This document shows positions 37,753-46,646 of a DNA stretch of 64,000 bases, piece after piece (the first letter of the stretch is position 1; every line of letters starts with the position of its first letter). Both the position numbers and the translations under genes were made by a program. Source of the stretch: Rhizobium sp. BT04 (GTDB taxonomy: Bacteria > Pseudomonadota > Alphaproteobacteria > Rhizobiales > Rhizobiaceae); assembly GCF_030053135.1 (NCBI RefSeq), contig NZ_CP125647.1, positions 124,001 through 188,000 on the forward strand, given 5' to 3'. The notes under the pieces are model-generated. The model had not been told where the DNA came from and made no database searches. It saw only the letters and a list, made by a program, of their open reading frames with translations.

Positions 37753-38733
37753 TTGCTGCAGCGCTCGACGGAACGGCTCGATATCGATCTTCTTATCCTG
37801 CCGGACACCAACCTGATCCTGATCGCCTCGGTCATCGAGCCGCTGCGCGGCGCCAATCGCATTTCCGGCAGCGAACTCTATCGCTGGCGGCTGCTGACCC
37901 CGGACGGGGAGCCGGTCCCGACCACCAGCAATATCGCCGTGCCCGTCCAGGGGATTTTTCGGGCGATGACCGAGGATGCGCCGCTTTTCGTGCTGGCCAG
38001 TTACAACTGGCGGAAAAGCGCGACGCCGGCGCTGAAGATGCAGCTCTCCCAGGCTGCCCGCTACCGCAGGATGATTGCCGGCATCGAATCCGGCACATGG
38101 CTGCTGGCCGAGGCAAGCCTGCTCGACGGGCTGCCGGCGACCGTCCACTGGGAGGACTATGAGGATTTTGCGTTGGCCTATCCGCAGGTGCGAGCCGTCA
38201 AGGATCGTTTCGTTATCGACGGCAAACGGCTGACGACCTCAGGCTCGCTTCCGACCGTCGACCTGATGCTGGAGGTGATCCGGCAGCGGCAGGGTTATTC
38301 GCTGGCGCTCGAAGTCAGCCGGCTGTTCCGCTATGAGCAGCCGTCCTTCCATGCCGATGAGCCGCTCTCCGCGGCTTCGGCCGGGTTGCGTATGCACGAT
38401 CCCCGCGTGGCGCAGGCAGTAAAACTGATGGAGGAGCATATCGAGCAGCCCCTGATCCTCACGCGGCTCGCCCGCCGGGTGGGCATCAGCGCCCGGCATC
38501 TGCAGGATCTTTTCCAGCAGAGCATTGGCGCGCCGCCGCATGTGCATTATCTCGCCCTGCGCCTGAACGCAGCCCGGCGCAAGGTGATCGAGACGACAGC
38601 CTCCTTCGCTGATATCGCGGCGGCGACCGGCTTCAACTCGGCCTCGGCCTTTGCCAGGAGCTACCGGGCGAGTTTTTCCGAAAGCCCGTCCGAGACGCGC
38701 CGCCGCTTGCGCCGCCGCATCACACCGACGTAG
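37753..38733 (+). CDS. GlxA-family (AraC-type) regulator, CdhR-like
   Basis: A 326-residue protein with an N-terminal DJ-1/PfpI-like domain (about 8-190) and a C-terminal double-HTH AraC domain (about 225-320: LARRVGISARHLQDLFQQSIGAPPHVHYLALRLNAARR...DIAAATGFNSASAFARSYRASF). The start is a TTG with GGGGAG six bases upstream. The arrangement matches CdhR in Pseudomonas, an AraC/GlxA-type activator of carnitine dehydrogenase genes. It overlaps the convergent LysR gene by 14 bases. Confidence 0.88.
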   Translation: MLQRSTERLDIDLLILPDTNLILIASVIEPLRGANRISGSELYRWRLLTPDGEPVPTTSNIAVPVQGIFRAMTEDAPLFVLASYNWRKSATPALKMQLSQAARYRRMIAGIESGTWLLAEASLLDGLPATVHWEDYEDFALAYPQVRAVKDRFVIDGKRLTTSGSLPTVDLMLEVIRQRQGYSLALEVSRLFRYEQPSFHADEPLSAASAGLRMHDPRVAQAVKLMEEHIEQPLILTRLARRVGISARHLQDLFQQSIGAPPHVHYLALRLNAARRKVIETTASFADIAAATGFNSASAFARSYRASFSESPSETRRRLRRRITPT

Positions 38734-39583
38734 GCTGGAAGGCGTCTCGCAACATATCCGCTAGTTCGCGAACTGCCTCACTGGATCGGTAGGGATTGCG
38801 CCGGAGCACGACTTTCGAGGAATCGACCGGCGGAAAACCGTCTTCGGCGGTGAGCTCGCGGCAGCCGGGCGGAATGTTGCTGCGGCACAGCGTGGTAACG
38901 GCAAGGCCCGCGGTGACGGCATTCTTCAGCCCCGAGCCGGTATCGGCGATGAAGGCGATCCGGTAATTGCGGCCGATCTGCTCAAGCGATCGGAGCGCAT
39001 AATCGCGCGACCATGCGGAATTGCGATAGGTCGCAATCGGCAGGGGATCAATGTCGTGCAGCCGATGAACCATTGAAGTAACCCAGACTGTGGGGTCAAC
39101 GCAGAGGACCTCGCCTTTCGTCTGGTCGCTCCAGTCGAAAACGACGGCGAGATCGAGTTCGTCCCGCTCAAGGGCGGCGAGGTTACGGACGGTATAGTCG
39201 CAGGATACGGTGACCTCGACGGCCGGGTGGCGCACGGCGAAAGCCGCAAGGGCTGCCGGCAGCACCGTCTGGCTGTATTCCTCGGGAATGCCGATGCGCA
39301 CCGGCCCATCCAGCGGTTTGCTGCGGATCGTCGCGGCGGCCTCGCTCAGCAGGTCGATGATCCGGCGGGCATAAGGCACGAGCTGTATGCCCTGGCGCGT
39401 CAGCAGTACACCGCGGGCACCGCGCTCGAACAGCGTTTCGCCGATCGTCTCCTCGAGCTTCTTGATCTGGCTGCTAACCGCCGATTGCGTCCGCCCGATG
39501 CGCTGGGCAGCCGTCGAGAAATTCGACGTCTCGGCCACGACAAGGAAGGTCCTCAGGAGCTCGCTTTCAATAGGTTCATGCAT
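38720..39583 (-). CDS. LysR-family transcriptional regulator
   Basis: A 287-residue regulator with the N-terminal winged HTH (LLRTFLVVAETSNFSTAAQRIGRTQSAVSSQIKKLEETIGETLFERG) and a periplasmic-binding-type effector domain. ATG 39583 starts five residues before the HTH helix. It is divergent from an EamA transporter gene and is probably that gene's regulator. The effector is unknown. Confidence 0.88.
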   Translation of the reverse strand: MHEPIESELLRTFLVVAETSNFSTAAQRIGRTQSAVSSQIKKLEETIGETLFERGARGVLLTRQGIQLVPYARRIIDLLSEAAATIRSKPLDGPVRIGIPEEYSQTVLPAALAAFAVRHPAVEVTVSCDYTVRNLAALERDELDLAVVFDWSDQTKGEVLCVDPTVWVTSMVHRLHDIDPLPIATYRNSAWSRDYALRSLEQIGRNYRIAFIADTGSGLKNAVTAGLAVTTLCRSNIPPGCRELTAEDGFPPVDSSKVVLRRNPYRSSEAVRELADMLRDAFQPTSV

Positions 39584-39694
39584 GGGCAGCCATAGAAAAA
39601 ATCGATAACAGCTATCTCTACTATTCGTTTGTCTGATGTCAATTCCTGGCGCACAAAAGACCCGCGTTCGACTTCCTTCTTTGAGACCATCTGC

Positions 39695-40600
39695 GTGACC
39701 ATTGAAAATCCGACCACGCGCCTCGCCGGCAGCGAGCACGAGAAGGGTGTGCTTCTCATTGTTGCCGCGACGCTTGCCTGGAGTGCGAGCGGCGTCTATT
39801 CGCGGCTGCTCACAACCGACGTATGGACGGCGATCGCCTGGCGGTCATTGTTCGGTGGCCTGTTTCTGCTGATCCCCTGCCTTTTCCTCGAAGGGGGCAT
39901 CTCGCGGCGGCAATGGCGTTCCGTCTTCCATCCGAGCGGTCTGGCGATGATCGCCTGCCAGACCTTCAGTCAGGGATGTTTCATCGGGTCGCTTTACATG
40001 ACCACCGTTGCCAATGTGACGATGATCTATGCGACGACTCCGTTCATCGCGGCGCTGTTCGGCTGGCTGATCCTCAAGGAGAGGGTGGCCCGGCGGACCA
40101 TGATTGCCGGCGGCATCTCGCTCCTCGGCGTCGCCGTCATCGTCGCCTCGTCGATCGGCGGCGGTACCGGCTGGGGCGACCTGCTGGCGCTCGGCATGAC
40201 CGCGTCCTTCGCGCTCGTCATCATCATCCCGCGCATCAGCCCCGGCGTGCCGAGCCTGCCGCCGACCGTCGTCAGCGCCTTCCTGACCCTCATCATCTTC
40301 GCGCCGTTCGGTTCGGTCGGCTCGCTCGACCTGCACAACTGGATCGTCCTGGCCGCCTTCGGCGCCACCAATTTCTCCCTGGCGCTGGTGCTTTTCCTTG
40401 CCGGGGCAAAGCGGATGCCGCCGGCGGAAGCCGCGCTGATCGGCACGATGGAAATCGTGCTGACACCCTTCTGGGTCTGGCTGCTGTTTTCCGAGCAACC
40501 GCCCGTCGCCACCTATTTCGGCGGCGCGATCATCCTCGGCGCCGTGTTCTGGCACACAGCGATCGACGCCAACCGCGGCCGGCGAACGCATCGCGCCTAA
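39695..40600 (+). CDS. EamA/DMT-family transporter
   Basis: An approximately 301-residue membrane protein with ten predicted helices in two EamA repeats (first about 18-140, ending in ATTPFIAALFGWLILKERVARRTMIAGGISLLGV; second about 155-290, with AEAALIGTMEIVLTPFWVWLLFSEQP). It probably exports or imports a metabolite. The start is unclear: GTG 39695 gives a normal N-terminus, while a TTG at 39629 would add 22 residues; neither has a strong ribosome site. Divergent from the LysR gene. Confidence 0.85.
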   Translation: MTIENPTTRLAGSEHEKGVLLIVAATLAWSASGVYSRLLTTDVWTAIAWRSLFGGLFLLIPCLFLEGGISRRQWRSVFHPSGLAMIACQTFSQGCFIGSLYMTTVANVTMIYATTPFIAALFGWLILKERVARRTMIAGGISLLGVAVIVASSIGGGTGWGDLLALGMTASFALVIIIPRISPGVPSLPPTVVSAFLTLIIFAPFGSVGSLDLHNWIVLAAFGATNFSLALVLFLAGAKRMPPAEAALIGTMEIVLTPFWVWLLFSEQPPVATYFGGAIILGAVFWHTAIDANRGRRTHRA

Positions 40601-41184
40601 GCCGGCCATCTCCCGCCAGACGGCAATCAAATCTTCCCGGACGGTCCGGAAAACCGCCGTATTCGCGGGATCAATTATTGACCCTGCGCAGCGCGCTCCT
40701 GCGACTTCACCGACTGTCGTCTTTGAGTTGCACCCATGTCGTTTTTTTGATCGCTGTTTTCCGTCAGGCATGGTTTGTTTGTGGTGTTCAAGGCGCTATC
40801 TCGCAAACTGGCGAAATGGCCCATCGGGAAGCCGGCCTGACGCCGGCGCTGCCCGCAGCGGTAGAAGAACTGAAATCCTCACGGAAATCGCCGGAAAGAT
40901 CCGGAAAGATCTCGCGATGGATCGAAAGGAGTTTCTGGAGCCGGACACCAGCTCTTGCGCGGCAAATCGACGGATTGCGGCGGGCGATCACGAACGACAG
41001 GCCAGACCGTGGCGTTCACTCTTCTCCTCCACCAATCTGTCCCTTTTGCAAAATCCGAATATCGCCCGATGCGGCGGTATCCGGCGCTGTCGACACCGGG
41101 CTGCAGAGGAGGCAGGCCGGAGGGAATGTTGCCATCGGCTGCATCGGTTGCAGATCGAGGCATTCAAACACGTGGGAGGAATCC
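40601..41184. other. 584-base intergenic region, no gene supported
   Basis: Lies between the EamA gene and fdhA. The stretch 40715-40800 is T-rich on the plus strand, including a run of seven T. Frames open across the region show no recognisable domain. It probably holds the EamA transcript end and a long fdhA promoter or leader. Confidence 0.4.
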
Positions 41185-42375
41185 ATGAGCAAGAATAGAG
41201 GCGTCGTTTATCTCCGGCCGGGCAAGGTCGAAGTGCGCGACATCGACGACCCGAAGCTGGAAGCGCCCGATGGCCGCCGCATCGAGCACGGCGTGATCCT
41301 GAAGGTGATCTCGACCAACATTTGCGGCTCCGACCAGCACATGGTCCGCGGTCGCACGACGGCGATGCCGGGCCTGGTCCTCGGTCATGAAATCACCGGC
41401 GAGATCATCGAGAAAGGCGTCGACGTCGAGATGCTCGACATCGGCGATATCGTCTCGGTGCCGTTCAATGTCGCCTGCGGCCGTTGCCGCTGCTGCAAGT
41501 CACAGGATACCGGCGTCTGCCTGACGGTAAACCCGGCCCGCGCCGGCGGCGCTTACGGCTATGTCGACATGGGCGGCTGGATCGGCGGACAGGCGCGTTA
41601 CGTCACCATTCCCTATGCCGATTTCAACCTGCTGAAAATCCCGGATCGCGACAAGGCGATGGCAAAGATCCGCGATCTCACCATGCTCTCCGACATTCTG
41701 CCCACCGGCTTCCATGGCGCGGTGCGTGCCGGCGTTGGCGTCGGCTCGACCGTCTATGTCGCCGGCGCCGGCCCTGTCGGTCTTGCGGCTGCGGCTTCGG
41801 CCCGCATTCTCGGCGCTGCGGTCGTGATGATCGGTGATTTCAACAAGGACCGTCTGGCGCATGCCGCCAAGGTCGGCTTCGAACCGATCGACCTGTCGAA
41901 GAGCGACCGTCTTGGCGACATGATCGCTGAGGTCGTCGGCACCAACGAGGTGGACAGCGCCATCGATGCGGTCGGCTTCGAGGCCCGCGGCCACTCCGGC
42001 GGCGAGCAGCCGGCGATCGTGCTCAATCAGATGATGGAGATTACCCGCGCCGCAGGTTCGATCGGTATTCCCGGCCTCTACGTCACCGAGGATCCGGGCG
42101 CTGTCGACAATGCCGCCAAACACGGCAATCTGTCGCTCCGCTTCGGCCTCGGATGGGCCAAGGCGCAGTCCTTCCACACCGGCCAGACTCCGGTGCTCAA
42201 ATACAATCGTCAGCTCATGCAGGCGATCCTCCACGACCGACTGCCGATTGCCGACATCGTCAACGCCAAGGTCATCCCGCTCGACGATGCCGCCGCTGGA
42301 TATGAAAGCTTCGACCATGGCGCGGCGACGAAATATGTCCTCGATCCTCATGGAGAGGTCGCGAAGGCCGCGTAA
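41185..42375 (+). CDS. fdhA: Glutathione-independent formaldehyde dehydrogenase
   Basis: A 396-residue zinc-dependent medium-chain dehydrogenase. Catalytic zinc motifs are NICGSDQHMVRG and LGHEITGE. The structural cysteines are in CGRCRCCKSQDTGVC, and the Rossmann segment is VAGAGPVGLAAAASARILG. The long tail with GLGWAKAQSFHTGQTPVLKYNRQL is characteristic of the Pseudomonas-type enzyme with tightly bound NAD. It oxidises formaldehyde to formate without glutathione. GGGAGGA lies four bases before the ATG. In other bacteria such genes accompany glycine betaine demethylation. Confidence 0.92.
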   Translation: MSKNRGVVYLRPGKVEVRDIDDPKLEAPDGRRIEHGVILKVISTNICGSDQHMVRGRTTAMPGLVLGHEITGEIIEKGVDVEMLDIGDIVSVPFNVACGRCRCCKSQDTGVCLTVNPARAGGAYGYVDMGGWIGGQARYVTIPYADFNLLKIPDRDKAMAKIRDLTMLSDILPTGFHGAVRAGVGVGSTVYVAGAGPVGLAAAASARILGAAVVMIGDFNKDRLAHAAKVGFEPIDLSKSDRLGDMIAEVVGTNEVDSAIDAVGFEARGHSGGEQPAIVLNQMMEITRAAGSIGIPGLYVTEDPGAVDNAAKHGNLSLRFGLGWAKAQSFHTGQTPVLKYNRQLMQAILHDRLPIADIVNAKVIPLDDAAAGYESFDHGAATKYVLDPHGEVAKAA

Positions 42376-42403
42376 CGATTGCGACCAAGGACTTTACCTG
42401 ACA

Positions 42404-42432
42404 GGGATGGCCGGTGGAAAACCGGCCATTCC
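42404..42432. terminator. Bidirectional hairpin between fdhA and solute-binding protein gene
   Basis: A 12-bp stem (GGGATGGCCGGT / ACCGGCCATTCC, one G-T pair) with a GGAAA loop, placed between convergent stops. It is followed by GCTTTG on the plus strand. Confidence 0.7.
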
Positions 42433-42462
42433 GCTTTGTCACATGACAATTTGATTGACGAA

Positions 42463-43269
42463 CTACTGGATGCTGAACGGGAAATATTTTGCGTTGATCA
42501 TGTCATAGGTCCCGTCGGCCTTGATGGTCTTCAACGCTTCGTTCAGGCGCGTCAGACGCTCCTTGTCATCGAGGCGCAGCGCGATCCCGGCACCTTCACC
42601 AAAATAGGTGATATCGACCAGATCCGGCCCTTTGAACTCGCAGCAGCTTCCCGCCTTGGTGTTGGCAATCCAGTCGTAGATGGCGAGTTTATCCTCGAGG
42701 ATAATGTCGACGCTCCCATCCGCCAGCCCCTTGTACAATTCGGGCGAAGACCGAAAAATCGTCTTCTTCATTTCCGGATAAAGATGGTTGGCATAGGATT
42801 CCTGCGCTGTCGACGACGTCACTCCAAGAACTTTGCCGCTGAGGGCGGCGGGGCTGACGTCACTGATCGACGAATCCTTCCGGGCGATGAACACCGACGG
42901 GCTGTTGTAGTATTTTTCAGTGAAGGCAACCTTCTGACGCCGCTCAAGGCTCATCGACATGGATGAGATGATCGCGTCGTATTTGTCGGCAACGAGATCG
43001 GGGATGATGTCGTCCCACTTCTCGATGATAAATTGGCATTCGAACTTGCCAACCTCGCACAGCGCATTGGCAATATCGATATCGAAGCCCTGAAGCTTGT
43101 TGTTCGCATCGAGGTAATTGAACGGCGGAAAGGCACCTTCGACGGCAATTCTCATCGGCATACGATCCTGCGCAGCCACCTGGAGCGGCAAGGCCGCGGC
43201 CAGAAAGACACCCACCGCGCCCGTCATCAGCGCTCCGCGCACGATCGTCTGAATGGATATGCGTAACAT
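42463..43269 (-). CDS. Orphan ABC solute-binding protein, family 3 (amino acid type)
   Basis: A 268-residue periplasmic protein with a signal peptide (MLRISIQTIVRGALMTGAVGVFLAAALPLQVAAQ) and the family-3 core: RIAVEGAFPPFNYLDANNKLQGFDIDIANALCEVG and YDAIISSMSMSLERRQKVAFTEKYYNSP. It probably binds a basic or polar amino acid (lysine/arginine/ornithine-type). No permease or ATPase gene accompanies it. The divergent neighbour is a membrane GGDEF-EAL protein, so a sensing role is possible. ATG 43269 has AAGGAG nine bases upstream. Confidence 0.85.
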   Translation of the reverse strand: MLRISIQTIVRGALMTGAVGVFLAAALPLQVAAQDRMPMRIAVEGAFPPFNYLDANNKLQGFDIDIANALCEVGKFECQFIIEKWDDIIPDLVADKYDAIISSMSMSLERRQKVAFTEKYYNSPSVFIARKDSSISDVSPAALSGKVLGVTSSTAQESYANHLYPEMKKTIFRSSPELYKGLADGSVDIILEDKLAIYDWIANTKAGSCCEFKGPDLVDITYFGEGAGIALRLDDKERLTRLNEALKTIKADGTYDMINAKYFPFSIQ

Positions 43270-43374
43270 CGTCGGGAGCTCCTTGGGGCGTAGTCGATCT
43301 CGCCCCATAGTGCGCCGCAGCTTTTAATTCTACGTGAACGCTTCTTTGTTAGCGTCGGCCAATGCGCCCGTGTC

Positions 43375-45768
43375 GTGGTGTTCAGGGGTCTACGCTTGCA
43401 CATCGTTCTTCCTTCCAGCTCAAAGACGTTTCAGCAATCCTGGATTGCCTCGGGGAGAATTCTGTTTCTGATCGCCGTCAGCGGGCTTGGAGCGATCGGA
43501 CTAGTCGTGCTTTCGGCACTGTGGGCGGGAACCGAGAGCGACGCTGCCGCCCTTGATCGACAGCGTAATCTTGTGAATGCGCGCCTGCGGGAACAGGTCG
43601 ATCAGGTCGCCCATGTTATCGGCCAGTTCGGCAACGGCTACCTCACACGTGTTTATCCTGCCGCCCGGTCAACCGGAGGCTCCTCCAGCCTCGACGCAGT
43701 TCTGACGGCAGCGGCCGGGAGCGCGATCAGCCAGACCGCAATGTCCGCTTTCGGCTACGATCAGGCTTTTGTCGTCGACGAGAAGGCGCAGCTGCTGATG
43801 CTGGCGGACGCTCAAACGGAAAAGCGTTATCGCTGGATGAAGCCTCTCTTTTTGCCTCTCCTTCAGGATGCCCGCCTTGGGTTGAGACAAGGCACGGTTT
43901 CCAACGAACGAACGCCGTCCTCAATGGAAAGCCGCCTTGCGAGCACAGGCCGCTCCAACCCGGCGCTCGCCAATCTGATGCGGCTGGAAGGCCGGCCGAC
44001 GATCGTCGGCGTCGTCGCCATCAACGAAGCTCCCGAGGGGCAGCAGCAGCCGATGCGGCAATTCCTGATCGTCGTGCGGTTTCTCGATGGTGCGGCGCTG
44101 GACGAATTGAGCCGGCAGCAGGGCCTCAACGGGGCGCGCTTCGCGCGCACCGCCGATGCCGACGAAAACGAAGTTGCGTTTCAGATCGACGCCACGGCGA
44201 ACGGCGAACCGATCGGCTTTATCGTATGGCGGCCCGATCTTCCGGGCTCGAGGGTGATCGGCCGGTTGATGCCGGCGCTCTCGATTGCCGCCCTGGTGAT
44301 CGCCATCCTGTTCTCGGTCTTGTTGGTGCGCCTGCGAAGCAGCCTTGGCGAATTGAGGAAAAGCGAGCTGCATGCAAGACAGCTTGCCTTGCATGATGTG
44401 CTGACCGACCTTCCCAACCGCGCTCTGTTCGCGATGCGGTTTGACGAGTGCCTAGCCGAGACGCAGAATTCGACCGAGCGCTCGGCAGTTGCACTTCTCG
44501 ACCTCGACCGCTTCAAAGCCGTGAACGACACCTTCGGCCATGCCGCCGGCGATGAACTCATCCGGATGGCTGCCGAGCGGATCCGCTCCCTGCTTCGTCC
44601 GGGCGATACGCTTGCCCGGCTCGGAGGCGATGAATTTGCCCTGCTTCTCCGGGACATCAAAGATCATGACCACGTTTTGCCGGCAATATGCGACGCGATC
44701 GTTGCCGAACTTGGCAAACCCTTCCCGCTTTTGAGGGGCGAGGCGGTCGCACGGGTCGGCGGCTCGATCGGCGTGACCGTCGTGCCGGATGCCGGGCGGA
44801 ATGCCGATGACATCATGCGCTACGCCGACGTCGCACTCTACGAAGCGAAGATGGGCGGCAGAGGCCAGTGGCGTCTCTATTCACCGTCGATGGACGGCGG
44901 CCGGAATGCGCGCGACATTCTCAAGAACGAACTCCGGGAGGTCCTGGCCAAAAACACGGCCTCATCCGGCGACGGTCTACGCTCCGATCCGGCTGCCGAA
45001 AGGCCGGACTTCGGCTCGCTCGAAGTCTATTACCAAACGGTGCATCGTGCCGACGGCGGATACTCGGCGTCGGGCGCCGAGGCTCTCGTGCGCTGGCGTC
45101 ACAGCCGGCGCGGACTGTTGACGCCGGCCAGCTTCATCCCTGTCGCCGAGGAGGGCGGCCTCATCGACGCTCTCGGTTTCTGGGTATTGCGCGAAGCCTG
45201 CCGAGCCGCCTGCAAATGGCCTGAAAACACATTTGTTGCGGTCAACGTGTCTCCCGCCCAGTTAAGAAGGCCAAATTTTGCCGAGGAAGTGTTCGCCGTG
45301 CTCCAGGAGACCGGCCTGCCGCCGTCCCGGCTCGAGCTCGAGCTCACCGAGTCCTCGCTGATCGAGGATAATTCGGACGTCTATACGGTGCTGAAGTCGC
45401 TGCGCAGCCGGGGTGTTCAGATTTCGCTCGATGATTTCGGAACCGGCTTTTCATGCCTCAGCCATCTGGTCCGCTTCGACATCGACCGCATCAAGATCGA
45501 TCGTTCGTTCGTCTCACAGCTCGGCACAAAAGCCAACGGGGCGGCCATCGTTGGCGCCATCGTCGCGCTCAGCCGCAACCTCGGCATCTCGACGACGGCC
45601 GAAGGGGTCGAAACCGAATATCAACGCGATTTTCTGGCCGCCCTCGGCTGCACCGACCTGCAAGGCTATTTCTTCTCCAAACCGGTTCCTCTGCGCGAAC
45701 TCGATTGTTTCCGCGAACCCGAGAACGCCGCCGGATTGCTGGCGATCGTTCCCGGAGCCATCACCTGA
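43375..45768 (+). CDS. Membrane-bound GGDEF-EAL protein
   Basis: A 797-residue cyclic-di-GMP enzyme. TM1 is about 28-50 and TM2 about 298-320, with an external sensor (about 52-296) that resembles CHASE4 in size and position. The GGDEF domain has an intact active site (GGDEF 417-421) and the RPGD inhibitory site at 408-411. The EAL domain has GAEALVRW, ELTESSL, SLDDFGTGFSCLSHL and KIDRSFV, so both activities look intact. The start is a GTG with no clear ribosome site. Divergent from the orphan solute-binding protein gene by 105 bases. Confidence 0.88.
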   Translation: MVFRGLRLHIVLPSSSKTFQQSWIASGRILFLIAVSGLGAIGLVVLSALWAGTESDAAALDRQRNLVNARLREQVDQVAHVIGQFGNGYLTRVYPAARSTGGSSSLDAVLTAAAGSAISQTAMSAFGYDQAFVVDEKAQLLMLADAQTEKRYRWMKPLFLPLLQDARLGLRQGTVSNERTPSSMESRLASTGRSNPALANLMRLEGRPTIVGVVAINEAPEGQQQPMRQFLIVVRFLDGAALDELSRQQGLNGARFARTADADENEVAFQIDATANGEPIGFIVWRPDLPGSRVIGRLMPALSIAALVIAILFSVLLVRLRSSLGELRKSELHARQLALHDVLTDLPNRALFAMRFDECLAETQNSTERSAVALLDLDRFKAVNDTFGHAAGDELIRMAAERIRSLLRPGDTLARLGGDEFALLLRDIKDHDHVLPAICDAIVAELGKPFPLLRGEAVARVGGSIGVTVVPDAGRNADDIMRYADVALYEAKMGGRGQWRLYSPSMDGGRNARDILKNELREVLAKNTASSGDGLRSDPAAERPDFGSLEVYYQTVHRADGGYSASGAEALVRWRHSRRGLLTPASFIPVAEEGGLIDALGFWVLREACRAACKWPENTFVAVNVSPAQLRRPNFAEEVFAVLQETGLPPSRLELELTESSLIEDNSDVYTVLKSLRSRGVQISLDDFGTGFSCLSHLVRFDIDRIKIDRSFVSQLGTKANGAAIVGAIVALSRNLGISTTAEGVETEYQRDFLAALGCTDLQGYFFSKPVPLRELDCFREPENAAGLLAIVPGAIT

Positions 45769-45849
45769 AAGGCTTTTGATCGTCCGCCGGTCCGGGGGAA
45801 CTTTCGCCGCGGGCGATGGTTGACGCCCGAAGACCGAACGGAGGATGTG

Positions 45850-46434
45850 ATGGGCGAGATCGGCGAGTGGCGGCACCTTTGCGTCGACATGCAGCGAATG
45901 TTTGCCGAAGACACGCCGTGGCACGTTCCCTGGATGGCGCGGGTGTGTCCGCAGATCGAAGAATTGGCCGTGCGGCACCCGTCGCGAACGATCTTCACCC
46001 GCTTCCTGCCACCCGAACATGCCGACGACATGCCGGGAAAATGGCGGGATTATTATCAGAAATGGTGGATGATGACGGGCGAACATCTTCCGCGCGGCTT
46101 TATCGATCTTGCTCCATCGCTGGCATCGCTGGTTCCGCCGGCAAGGCACTTCGACAAACGCACCTATTCCCCTTGGATCGACGGGCGCCTGCATCCGATC
46201 CTTCAGTCGGAGCGGGTCGATACTCTGGTCATCACAGGCGGTGAAACGGATGTCTGCGTGCTCGCCACGACGCTCGGCGCCATCGATCTCGGCTATCGCG
46301 TCATCGTCTTGAAGGACGCCGTCTGCAGCAGCGCCGATGATACATATGATGCATCGCTGGAACTTCTGCACGACCGGTTTTCCGTGCAGCTCGAACTCAT
46401 GAAGACCGAGAAATTTTTAAGCGGCTTTGGCTGA
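45850..46434 (+). CDS. Isochorismatase-like cysteine hydrolase
   Basis: A 194-residue member of the isochorismatase superfamily. The catalytic Asp is in LCVDMQRMF, a Lys in HFDKRTYSPW, and the Cys in VITGGETDVCVLATTLGAIDLGYRVIVLKDAV. Family members include nicotinamidases and N-carbamoyl or ureido hydrolases. The substrate is not evident here. ATG 45850 has GGAGG five bases upstream and is preferred over a TTG at 45820. Confidence 0.85.
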   Translation: MGEIGEWRHLCVDMQRMFAEDTPWHVPWMARVCPQIEELAVRHPSRTIFTRFLPPEHADDMPGKWRDYYQKWWMMTGEHLPRGFIDLAPSLASLVPPARHFDKRTYSPWIDGRLHPILQSERVDTLVITGGETDVCVLATTLGAIDLGYRVIVLKDAVCSSADDTYDASLELLHDRFSVQLELMKTEKFLSGFG

Positions 46435-46473
46435 GAAAGGCCAGTGCGGCAAGCGACCCGGCGAGGCTGCCAT

Positions 46474-46508
46474 ATTCATGGTGAACGCCCGGAGAGCCCA
46501 CCATGAAT
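46474..46508. repeat. Inverted repeat after isochorismatase gene
   Basis: ATTCATGGTG / CACCATGAAT, perfect 10-bp arms with a 15-base loop, 40 bases past the stop codon. It could be a transcription end without a T-run, or a regulator site for the nuclease operon. Confidence 0.4.
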
Positions 46509-46646
46509 TAGACAAGCATTGGATAAGAGCCTGCTCGGCCAGGATAGGCTTGCCTAGCCCTTTGCCGGGAGGCATGGTCGTCCCGGCATAACGGAATCAC
46601 GACACTGCGGACGGTGCTCGCGGCGCATCGCAAACATGGCTGGCTA

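Noticed and set aside
39601..39609. ATCGATAAC half-site between LysR and EamA genes
   Set aside because: The left arm (GTTATC) is absent and the genes are outside the sugar acid region, so it is probably chance.
40728..41198. Open frame in the gap before fdhA
   Set aside because: Composition and sequence resemble non-coding DNA, no homology pattern is recognisable, and it overlaps the fdhA ribosome site in another frame.
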